Positions 11,401 through 34,262 of a stretch of DNA of 64,000 bases are shown here, in pieces. The stretch comes from Thunnus maccoyii (lineage: Eukaryota; Chordata; Actinopteri; Scombriformes; Scombridae). The notes under the pieces were generated by a model. The model ran no database searches and was not told the origin of the DNA. It saw only the letters and a list, made by a program, of their open reading frames with translations. The translations under genes were made by a program, and so were the position numbers. Positions within the stretch are counted from its first letter, which is position 1, and each line of letters begins with the position of its first letter. The stretch covers positions 20,364,425 to 20,428,424 of the forward strand of contig NC_056546.1 of the NCBI RefSeq assembly GCF_910596095.1, given 5' to 3'.

Positions 11401-14400
11401 AACTTGTTCAATTTAAAAACAGGAACTTGAGAAAATACAGTTTATCTATCTTTGTCCCATTGAAGGCGAGGTCATGTATTTCTCTGAAGCCGTTGTTGTA
11501 CAGGTTCCTGCAATTTTAACAGTCACAAGATTATTAAGTTCAAAGTACAAGAATCTGTGTCTCAACAGCTGACTAACAATTATTTCCAAATAACTGACAG
11601 AGTAAAGAAGTTACAATGAATTTCTTGGTCACTTACATTATGACATATTCCGTTGTCATTCCAGTGAAAGCGTTTGGAGGTACTTGCTTTAGATAGAGGT
11701 TGTCACAGATATCCCTGAATAACAGAACAAATCCTGAGCAAATCGAACTAAAGAAGAACTCAAAATGTAATTTGTTTACGTGATGAGCTCTGTTTTGTTA
11801 TATTTCTTGAGTCTTTAGTAAAAGATTAACTTACAAGACAAACTCTGATTCAAGAGAATTGATAGATGTGATGTCAGGAAAAATTGTTATCCCAGTATTT
11901 GAGATGCTCCTGTTGATGCAAAAGAAAACATGTGTCATACAGTAACATTTTGGAGAACTATGTGTCTAACACTGTTTTCATATTAGTTAAAATGAAACGA
12001 GTAATGCTCATTGCTCAAGTGTATGGACTTTGAAAACACATTCAAATCTTAAATAAAAAAATATTAATTGTAATATATGAAGGTCTCTTACAAGTAGCGC
12101 AGTTTGGGAAGGTTGTTAAACGTCCTTCGTTCAATATGCATCAGACTCTTTGTGTTCTTTATTGAGCTGCAAACATATAAAACATCAGTTAAAACTGTGC
12201 TGCATTGCAGTGATCGTTGCTTTCATTATTTCAAAAAATCCAAGAAAGAACTTACATTTCTGAGAGGTTGAGAAGGTTGTTAAATGCTAAAGTCTCAATG
12301 GTTTCCAGGTTTACACTCTGAGAAATCTCACTATAGAACAGAATCAAAGCAATGAAGTTCATCCAAAGAACATTTACCTTCAAATTGTAACACTGAAAGA
12401 AAGGATGGTTAGCTGTTCTGTGTAAAACTGTCTTCAACCATCAAGACTTACATGTTCTGAAACCTAATCTTATTCATTAATGGCGCAAAGCAGCAAAAAC
12501 ACAAAGTTAATGATACAAATATTGTATGTGACGATCTGCATACCTCTTTTCTTACTCTGTTATATTGCGCTCATTGGGGAATCTGCATTGCATCCATTTT
12601 TATTTCAGCTCTAAAAAGGTTTCACACAATCTGTACAGTTGGTTGACTAATCCAGTGAATAATGTGGGAGGATGTAAATTCACACATTCAGCATGTATTA
12701 AAAATAATGAAAATTAAATGTGAAAGTACAAATTTTCACCTTTTGAACCATGAAAAACGTATGTAATCCTAAATCCGACCATAGAATAGCACAAATTCAG
12801 ATTCCCATCATTTGTTGGATGCTTTGCTATCATTGATCCTCATAACAGTAATAATAAAATGTCAAAATTAGTCATAATACTTACATCTGCTGGACTTCCT
12901 TCAAACCCTCAAAAGAATGGCTTGAAATGGTGTGTAAAGACAAATCATAGAGAAACCTGAAAAAAGGAAAGTGAGAGGTACATTTCATTTCAGTATTTCA
13001 GAGTATTTTTGGAGCACATGAAATCATCTGCAGACAAATACAGACACTTTAAAGGGAAATTTAACCTCTTTGCCATCAAAATATACTATATATTCACTTT
13101 GAAATAAAATCTCTGACTTCTAAAGTTCAGCCATCCAGTCTCTCCTTATATCTATTCCAACTGCTACATGTGCAGTTCATGTGATAAAACAAATAAAAAC
13201 ACTCAAAGATTCTGCTCATTTACAGTTTTGGCAAAACAGCAAAGCATTGTCACTGGGGTTCAGCAGTATGTGTGTATGAGGTGTTGGCGTCGTAGTTTGA
13301 CACATGCATGAGGCTGCTGGCCTCGGCATTCACACACTTATCAGGAGAGACTCAAGGTTCTGTGATTTACCAGAGGAGAGGTCAAGATTCCCCACCTTCA
13401 AGGCTTTTGACAGTCTGGTGAACTCTAACAGGGAGTCCTGATGCCCATGAAACCCTATAAACCAAGAGGATGCACTGTGTACTTGACCGTGTGAGATCAA
13501 CTTGACATTTTCTTTACAGGTAATTAAGTTGCACACATGCAGGGCTCTCTGTTTTCAGACAACAGGGTGTGATGTACTTTGCTTAGTGAGGTACAGCATG
13601 AAATAGAAAATATAAACATTACTTAGAAGTTGATGCACTTCTGTCTGCCATGCATCCAGAATTTTTATGTTAATGTTTTCAAAATCCATCTGAATGATAT
13701 TATAGTAGGAGTAATACATTTTATGTTCAGGGTGCTTTTCTACATACTCAAAGACACTTAAAGCTACAGATCTCATAAGTTTTGTAGTTATGAGGTTTCA
13801 CTGACTACAATAGGCAATCAACGGTCATTAACAGAAAGATAAAGCATACAACACAATCTGCATACACGGTATGATACATATGTATTTATACTGAAAGAGC
13901 GGATGAATGCTTCCACCTGGATGGATGAAGTTGTCATGCAGGGTTAAGCAGCCAGTCTCACTTTAGGTTGGAAATAACAAACAGACCTGACAAACACTTC
14001 TCTCAAAACTTGAAAGAGTATCTTGGAGAATTATCTTACAAATTAACAAAGTACAGTCATTGCTTGCTAAAAGAAGGTTATTGCACTACGCTTTAACTCT
14101 CAAAGGACTTGTCTGCTACCTTATGCGAACATAGAGGCAATGACAAATGAGAAGCAATCACATTGAATTCTTGAAATATGATAAAATGCTAAATATGTGA
14201 AATGTGAAATACTGTCACACGGAAATCATTTAAGCAGCTACGCATTCAACTTAAATATGAGCGCATTTCAACGTGTCACCAAGCGAGTGCGTTCCAGGTG
14301 GATCATGGCTCCATGCGTAAATACGCACATGATAATCTAGCAGGGTGAATTCATTGCATGAAAAAAACATTTTGAAATGAATTATCTCTGCAAAAATTAT

Positions 14401-14694
14401 ATCAGCAAACTAACATGCTTCCCTAATCATTTAGTAACTACAGGTCTCTATAAATATATACAGTGGCAACCACTTGGAAATCTTTACCATATTCGCAAAC
14501 CCATCTCAGTAGTGAACTTACAGTCTTTTAAGCCGGTAACCCTTCATCAGAGCAGCCTCCTCTGTCACATTGTTGCATTTGATTGTATTGAGAAAACAGC
14601 AACAGATCCTCGGGCAGGCGAAAACCGAAGCGCATTTGAATCCACAGAAGAACAAACCAGATAGGAACAAGAACAACGGCAGCGACGTCCACAT
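8460..14694 (-). CDS. lhcgr: Luteinizing hormone/choriogonadotropin receptor, complete
   Basis: Gonadotropin receptor of the leucine-rich-repeat GPCR family; it binds LH on gonadal cells and signals mainly through Gs and cAMP. Coding exons on the minus strand: 14522-14694, 12885-12956, 12256-12330, 12092-12166, 11835-11909, 11637-11714, 11439-11507, 11270-11344, 10147-10332, 9779-9847, 8460-9666. Sizes sum to 2154 bases (717 residues plus stop), and all ten introns are phase 2. Exon 1 has a signal peptide ([16 protein letters not shown]) and the N-terminal cysteine cluster. Exons 2-8 each carry about one LRR. Exons 9-10 form the hinge. Exon 11 carries the hinge end (FNPCED, about 371-376), seven helices, ERW (484-486), NPFLY (640-644) and palmitoylation-type GCC (663-665). 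Eleven exons and the helix 6-7 region ([23 protein letters not shown], read in two parts) favour LHCGR over FSHR. An in-frame ATG at 14724 is an alternative start, but it would precede the signal peptide. Teleosts can have two lhcgr paralogues; which one this is cannot be settled here. Confidence 0.93.
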
Positions 14695-16751
14695 TGTTGT
14701 ACTGTCTGCAAAACGTGCGAACACACAGCAGCTGAAATATCCAACGATGGCTGCGTATTTAGATATTTGGCTTCCTCAGAGTCTCTTTTGATGCTTCAGT
14801 TCGTTGATGTAGCTGCATCAGTGCTTCATCCTTTAACTGTACAGAGGGGAATCGCAGCCACCTGATAACCAACTTCTTATCAAGTGACCCATGTGCCACT
14901 TAGAGTCTGCTGAGCTCTACGTTAGACACACTGCTGAGAAACAGTATTACACAGAGTAAAATCGGACATTGTTAAACATCTGTTTTTGCCATTGATAGCT
15001 GAATATTACTGGTATCTTCTTTTACAGTAGGTATAATGTAAATATTATATTTAAACTGGGAATTATTTGTGAGGTTATCCTGAAATTGACCAATTTCCAT
15101 GGAACGCATCTGCTTGTAAACCCTCTGGATCAATTGAACACTCTAATCCTCATTTAAGTTGATTGACTAGAGTTAAATGTGCAATATTACCTTTATAGGA
15201 GAGTACACCTTTTCATGTTTGATTAAGGAATTTAAAACGTGACTGACTTCAAGGTAAACTGTGATAAGATACTTCTATCTCCCCTCTACCAAAGACCAGA
15301 GAGACACTGGTGATTTCATTCATATTAAATTGTGTGCACAGATTAAAAGATGATGAAGAGATGTTCCTCCCCCTGTGGCCAAAGGATTCACCAGTTTCAT
15401 CAGTAGGGACATATGAACAACCACGTCTATAAAACTGAAGCATTATTACTATCTTTTGAAACAGTAAGACCTTGTCTTTACACCTAAATGTGTTCCTAGG
15501 TAAACATTTAGATGTTAACTTCCACTTTTATAAATAATCCTGAAAACAAACAAACACAGCAAAGTGACAGATAAGATGACTGCAGTATTCAGGATGTATA
15601 ATGTATATTGCATTTTCATTTTCAGATTTAAAGAGATTATCTCACTGTTGTGTCAACAATAATTTGTAGCCTAGAATTTGTGTTTTCAGTGCCACCCTTT
15701 CCTTTTGATTGTCTGTAATTGCTGAGTATTTAAGGCTAATTAAAATGAAGATTTCTGCTGGCATAAACATAAAAAGTCAAGTCGATAGCTGTTTCCCTCA
15801 GGAGGACAGTGTGACCCAAAGTCAAAAGCCTCCCATGACTATATCTCGTTTGGCGCCAGTTATGTTGTTGATAAAGACAAGGCAACATTATATAGCCTTG
15901 GCAAAAAAAATGTTTTGACACAAGGTCATATTCACCATTATGGTAAAAACAGGGCATTTGCAATTTTGTATGTATTTTCCAATAGGCTGGCAACACATGT
16001 CACAGTTAAAGTTTTTCTTCCTCAAACATTGATTACTATGTTTGAAATCCAGTATCTTTTTAATGTTGAAATTATGCATGGAATTAGTCAAAACACTCCT
16101 CACAAGACAAGCTTGTAAAACTACAAAGCATGGTCATGTCAAGACATGGCTAAATGTCTTACTGTGCTGACAGCGCCCTGTGTCTTACCTTGTCGTTATA
16201 TCTCCACTAGGTGGCGACAAAGCAACACAAAAACAGCAGGAAGCAGGGTCACATATACAGTACACTGTTTATAGCCTATTTGAAAATGGCTGGATTAATG
16301 TAAAATTAAGTGGACTAACGAAGTAGGCTATAGCAAGCGAAACAGTGATTTTTCAGACAAGTAATGCGTATTTGATGCTTCAAAATGAAGGAGAATGCTA
16401 TACATATACAGTGTGAGATTCATACGCAGCTCCTTTCATAACAGCATTATTTCCGACAGAACCTGAAGGCAGCAGCAGCTCTGAGGAAATGAGGTTGTTA
16501 AAGTTGCCTCGCCGAGCTGATCTGCGGTCAGTTTGTGAAACACCTCCCCAGCGATGACGGCCACCACTGGGTGCGGACAAACCGATTCTAAGTCAGCACT
16601 TACAGAAAGCATCGTTCGGGAAGCCAGGAAGTCGAAGTTGCTCGTACAGCGATTAAAACTTGTGGACATCAACAGCAAACGTTCAGCAGGAAATATTTAC
16701 AAGGTCGGACAACACTGACTTCTGAGCACTTTTGCCAGCTAGCTCTCAACG
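14695..16751. other. Intergenic region between divergent lhcgr and sft2d1
   Basis: lhcgr reads left from 14694 and sft2d1 reads right from 16752, so this 2 kb holds both promoters. No canonical TATA box stands out at good spacing. The last 400 bases are GC/CpG-richer, as for a housekeeping promoter. That end also holds a minus-strand open frame (16436-16678) starting 73 bases from the sft2d1 ATG. The rest is AT-rich without recognisable features. Confidence 0.6.
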
Positions 16752-28847
<12,096 letters not shown>

Positions 28848-31776
28848 AGCTACTGAGTCTACAACTTCATGTGAAGACTGGTCCTAATATACAAATTGCA
28901 AAAGTGGTTGCTCTGTAAAATATACATTTGTGTTGTTTATACACTATATCTCCAAATTTTTACTTTGGCTGTTTCATACTGTGAATTCTCTGCTTTTTAA
29001 GTCTTGCTGAAGGTCTTTAACTATAATCAGATTATAACGCTTATCACCTTTTGCTTGTGTTTTGAGAGAAGAGTGCCTTTAATACTTAATATATTTAAAG
29101 ATATTCTCATGTTTTCTGAGGGTTTTATACCATTTAAATGCAGGGAAATCATTTTGACTTTGTTTTTGACTTTCTACATTGTAATTTACAGCGCAAGTGC
29201 CTTACTGTATAATATTTGTATTTACATACAGTATATATGAAGAGTTGAGACATTGACCAACCATACATATTTACATTTTTAACAGTGTGAGATTACATTT
29301 TCTTCTGGATATTTAAATGGTGTGCTGACTTACCCACAAATATTAAAACACATTTTCTTTCTGTCTTCTGACTAGGCACTGATGTATAAATATGCTCTCA
29401 GATGTTATTCAGTGTTTTTATCTAACTATTTTCCCTCAGGCAATAGAGGCACCGCTTCAGTGGTAATACACAGGGATATCTGATATCCACGACTCTTTTG
29501 AGGTTTTTCCAGCTAAATAGATTAAAAATCAGCGCCTGTCTAGTGTCTGTTAGTCTTCCATGTGTATGTGAATACACCTGCCCCCCCCCCGCCCCCTTAG
29601 CTCATTACATTAAAATTGCTTCTCCTTTTTAAATTTGATTTCCTGCCAGATGTAGCAATGACCCAGTTAATTACGCTTTTCTGAACATTGTGCTTTTGAC
29701 ATGACCTAATAACCTAATATAGCTTGCATTGGGATCCTATATTGCTTCAGCATGATGGCATAGCCTTTGAGGATAGGGTTGCCATGACAACCTCCTCCAG
29801 AAGATTCGTAACCTCAGCCTACCCCCCATCTGTGCTGCAGATGTTCATATTATCCTGATGAGAAGGTGTACATCTTCTTATTTTATAGAGCACCTTGGAC
29901 CAGCAGTCAGTCATCAATCTGTTTGGTTTACAGTGAAGAAATGATTTTAAAGCTGTTTAACGCATCAGTCTCCACATAAAGAAAGCCACAGTGCTTCCTA
30001 TCATCCTATGTAGTAGTTGCAAGGTTTGCTTCAGGTTCAGCAAACATGCCTCTAGGTTTTCTTTGTACTAAATAACTGCATTTCAATGCCTGTTGTGCAG
30101 CCCCCACATGTTTTCATTAGGTGCTTGTATAATGTGGCAGTGGATTAGCATGGACAAAATCTCCCTTCAGTACTACTTGTTCAACTAACTTGGCAGAGAG
30201 CCAGCAAATCCCTGAGCACCATATACTCTCCAAGTAATCTGAGGGATAAAATAATTATCTTGAATGAAGGGAGGTTGGTTGTTTTTGTGATCAGTTTTCT
30301 TTACCCGCTATTTTTGGATTAAAAGTTTGAGGATGTGGGGGGGAAAATACCCTGACCCCAGCAATCTGTTAGTGTCCTGTTTCCTCTTTATTACTTCTAA
30401 TCCATTGTTATGTCAGAGAGAAGAAGGATACCACACCAAGGCAGCCGCTGAAATTAAACACTGGGTGCTCTTCAGCTTAATGATCCCATCTTGTAAAGAT
30501 GAATAAATAACTTGTCGTGGTTTGTCACAGATGAGTTAGTCAGGATGATCGGGCTGAACTGTGTACATAAAAATGATCAACTACAGGAATGTTATTCTAA
30601 TCATAGCAACTATTATGCCAGTTTTTATTATGCCATTTCAAATCACATAGTTATGTTGCACATATTCAGTGTTGTAAATTGTAAAGATATATGTAATAAC
30701 ACTTAAATTTGGTATGGTAATCAATGAATTAAGTAATTATCTGTTGAATGACTTAAAGGCAAAGTGTTCTACAAATTGTAACATATGCTCAGGCAATATC
30801 AAATAAATGGTATAAACTATAGATCTAGAAGGTGAGTATTGATTTCCTCTTGCAACCCACACTGAGGGAAACAAAATTACATTGAATCAATTGTGGAACT
30901 GTCTGGGTGAAAGTGCAGATAACAGCAGAAAGGAGGAGAAATCAATGCTCTATACTATTTGTATATTCCCTCAGATTGCCTTTCATAGGCTACACGGTCC
31001 ACACGACAACAATGGGCCATCCACACGCGTCAGTTAATTGACATTTGAGACTATATTGACTGACTGAAAAGCTAAAATCAAGATGCATGTCATTGTGCCT
31101 GTGACATGTTTTCTTAGGTCAAGGACAACCAGGTTATCTATAGGCACTAAGGGCTAATCAGTGTTTTTATAAGCGAGATATATTCCCATAGACAGGACTA
31201 CTGTAAAATCTAAATTTAACTCTTAAAAATAGGTGATAAATATGAGTCACATTTAAGGAAATCAGATAAACCTGCTGTCACTTTAAGTTAAAAAAATATC
31301 CATGTGTCACAGAAACTAAACTGACACCATTCATATCAATACATGAAGATGATTAATACCTTCCAGGTTGATTCAGGTAAACAATTTGTGAAGCAGGCTA
31401 TGTGCGTGTGAACTTCTCCAGTGGCTGGAAAACGGCAGAGGCGCTGTGAGAAAATCTGAGGGGAGCATGAGGTGCATGTGGCTCATCGGAAGTTATTGGA
31501 AATGATGAAATGACATCACCGCAGTTTTTTCGTGGCTTTGTTTGGTGCGTCTCCTGACCACGCCTTCCTGCCAGGACGGTCATAAAACAGCCAGTCTGTG
31601 TGTGTGCTCACCAGTTGATTTCTAGTCAGTGTGGCCAACAGGTGCACTACAGCCTCCCTTCACCTCGCTGTTGGATAATGCCCGCAGAGCGCCGATCGTC
31701 GCTTTGTGCAGGGCTTCCTCATCTGCACTTTGAACATTTGCACGTTTTTATATCCTGATCACTTCCAGTCACAAAA
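28848..31776. other. sft2d1 3' UTR and prr18 upstream region
   Basis: The first several hundred bases after the sft2d1 stop are probably its 3' UTR; no AATAAA close to the stop is clear. A C-rich run (29581-29596) lies in the middle. The last 350 bases before prr18 are GC-richer and contain a TATA-like cataaaac near 31580. No other exon or repeat end was recognised. Confidence 0.5.
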
Positions 31777-32526
31777 ATGCCTTTTCCGCCCATCAGCCTC
31801 CACCAGCGGATCTCTTCTCCTGGAAGGGAACTATTCGGGAAAAAGAAAGCCAACGGAGTGCCTCCTCAGACTGAGCTCACCAGCAAATCCGGCGGAGAAA
31901 AAGGTTCCGAAAAGGAGAAGCAGTCCACATCTTGGACATCGGCGAATTTAAGGAATTTGGGGCGGAAAGCTCATCAAGAGAAGAGTAAAAGCCCAGCGCA
32001 GAAGCCGGGTGCCGGTCAGTGCTCCTGGCTGACGTTGCCCAAACCTCAGGACTCATCGGAAGGTGTCAGGCGCTCCAGCTCCATGGACTCATCCAGACTT
32101 CTCCATGGCAAAGAGGAAGGGAAGAAGGAGATTCAGTTCACCCTCAGTCTCACCCCTGAAGCCGTTCTCGTCATCCAAAAACGAAATCTTGAAAAGCAGA
32201 TGCTGGCGAAGCAACAGAAGTGTTGCGCGGCCGCGGACTTCAGGCACAGGCGCGTTTTTCCTTCCAAAAAGGCGCACGGAGCGTCCAAGGGCAGCGCACC
32301 AGTCGCCAAAGCGGAGGGAGCAGAGCAGGACATCACCGCCATCGTTAAAATATCTCTGTTGAACGATCAATACAAGTACGATGACGTGGAGTATGAAGAG
32401 GAGGATGGAGATGTGGACGAGACTGTAGTGAGGAAATGTAAAGAGTGGCTCAAAGGGGTCGAAAATGCCGCTGCTTTGGGAAAAGTCGACAAACTTTCTG
32501 CACTCCCGCACCTTAAAGGCTGCTGA
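31777..32526 (+). CDS. prr18: Proline-rich protein 18 homologue, single exon
   Basis: Single uninterrupted frame of 249 residues (human PRR18 is about 295). The N-terminus MPFPPISLHQ matches human MPFPPMP. Two signature blocks are kept. LTPEAVLVIQKRNLEKQMLA (125-144) corresponds to human LTPEAVLVIQKRHLEKQLLA. KISLLNDQYKYDDVEYEEE (191-209), followed by VVRKCKEWLKGVENAAA (217-233), corresponds to VSLLNERHRYDDVEYEEE and LVRKCTEWLRGVESAAA. Between and before these the protein is basic and low-complexity, as in mammals, but lysine/serine-rich rather than proline-rich. The molecular function of the family is not established; in mammals it is known mainly as brain/oligodendrocyte-expressed. Its position between sft2d1 and tbxt matches human 6q27. 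No signal peptide or membrane segment is seen. Confidence 0.93.
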   Translation: MPFPPISLHQRISSPGRELFGKKKANGVPPQTELTSKSGGEKGSEKEKQSTSWTSANLRNLGRKAHQEKSKSPAQKPGAGQCSWLTLPKPQDSSEGVRRSSSMDSSRLLHGKEEGKKEIQFTLSLTPEAVLVIQKRNLEKQMLAKQQKCCAAADFRHRRVFPSKKAHGASKGSAPVAKAEGAEQDITAIVKISLLNDQYKYDDVEYEEEDGDVDETVVRKCKEWLKGVENAAALGKVDKLSALPHLKGC

Positions 32527-34262
32527 TACCTGACATTTGATTTGATCACTTGATCTTTCATTTCATAGCTGACTGAAGCGATGATGGACTCGTGAAAAGT
32601 GTGCACTGATGTAGTCCTGCTGCAATGGCATCTTAAATTTAAGTCTTAAATATAAGTGTAAATTAAATGTTTGCAAATGTCTGTAGAGGAATGTCCACGT
32701 GTTTCTGAATTACTCCCAAAATAAGTGTGAAAAAAGCAAATGAGGAAATTGACTCTTAGTCAAGAAAACAAAAACAGACGAGTAAATTGAACTGGAATAA
32801 GAAAAAATATCACTTTCCTCAACAGAAATACGATTTTAAAGCTTAATTGCAGCCCATGGCTCAACCAACAGTGCTTCTTATGGTTCACAGGGATGTTGCT
32901 TTGCGAGTTTATGCCTATTCAATAATTTGTTGAAGTTTGAATTGAATACCTTAATATTCTCGTCCTTTGCACATGGTTTTTGTTTTCAGTGGGGCGCCTG
33001 GATTGGCACAGGGATTTGCGTAAAGGCACGCGAAACCGTTCCTTTGTGTCAGAGAACAATAAGCTGTCAACAACAGCGCTTTATGCGCCTGCTGCTGAAA
33101 CCAAACTGGACTGTTTATTTTTCCTCGAGTAAGAGGGTTATATCATTTGTAGGGATTTATCAGTGATGTACAATATTTAATATTTGCTAAATATTTGTAC
33201 TGTCAAACGTTTTCTCAGCTGATAATTTTATGCCATTTGAAGTAAAAATGTTTTTTTTTTAATTACCCAAGTGTCACTGAGCCTTTTAAATCTTAACAAG
33301 CTGATTTGTGTGTTGTGCCTCTTAAATAATTCTGTTACATGATGCTGATTTGAAGTCATTTAGATTTCAGTTACACTTCTGGCCAATCTCCAGATGGTAT
33401 TTTAAAGACTCTTTGTTGCCACTGTAGCTACCTGAGGCCATTTGGGCATTAGTGTTCTAAGCTTCTTAGATTTCCTGTTAAGCAGGGTTGACCAGTGTAG
33501 GGCCTCTGTAGGGCCCAGGTGCATGATCCATTCAGGAAATTACCTCCAGTCTGCTTTCCTTATGGAATATCAAACTAAGCATTGCACATAGCTACAAGAG
33601 AGCCTTGGTACCAAAATCTGGGAGAAGTTTCTATTCAAAATGTCCTGCAGAACTGCGTGTACATAAGTTTTAGCAAAAAACTGAATTCTGGTTTGTTGCT
33701 AGGACCAACTGAGGGACTAGCAACAAACCAGTGTGTTTCCAGCAAAAAACAGAACTGAATGCAATAAACCAAATATTAGAATATGAAGGCTTCTTTACTG
33801 AATTACTGCAGGTGTCTGTATATTGTCCTACAGAAACAGTAATTATATGCAATCCTTTGACACATTAAATCTTCATGTGGGGTCACTAACATATTTAAAA
33901 TGTGTGTATTTGTGTGTATGGGAGTAATAAGCTTTAGCCTTCTTTTATTGTTCTCTGTCACTTGGTAACCAGAGTTTTACTCAGAGTGTGGTACGCTTTA
34001 AAGCTCAATAACAACTTGGACAGACGAGTGTGAGCTAGAATATGTTAAGACACTGCAGTGAATTTGAAGCCCTCAAACACCAACAGCTGGTAAGCTTTTT
34101 TTGAAAAAATACTTGTATGCTCAGGTAACATTGTGGTTACGTATTACTCTGGAATGTGATGTTTACACATCAGCAGAGAGGATTCCTAAATTTTTTTCAG
34201 TACTATTTTTCAGTCGTGACTTGCCTTGTTTCTCTAAAGGTTACCTTGATAGTAGATTTGTC
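32527..34262. other. prr18 3' flank with a perfect hairpin
   Basis: AT-rich DNA holding the presumed prr18 3' UTR. No exon was recognised, apart from the possible upstream extension of the next gene's first exon after a tctctaaag acceptor at 34231-34239. A notable hairpin lies at 33688-33731. Confidence 0.5.
33688..33731. repeat. Perfect hairpin, 15-bp stem and 14-base loop
   Basis: ctggtttgttgctag (33688-33702) and ctagcaacaaaccag (33717-33731) are exact reverse complements. The hairpin is flanked by a similar word on each side (agcaaaaaactgaat before, agcaaaaaacagaactgaat after), so a direct repeat encloses it. This resembles a small foldback insertion. Confidence 0.75.

Noticed and set aside
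32089-32511. Minus-strand frame of 140 codons opposite prr18
   Set aside because: Antisense shadow of a well-matched single-exon gene.
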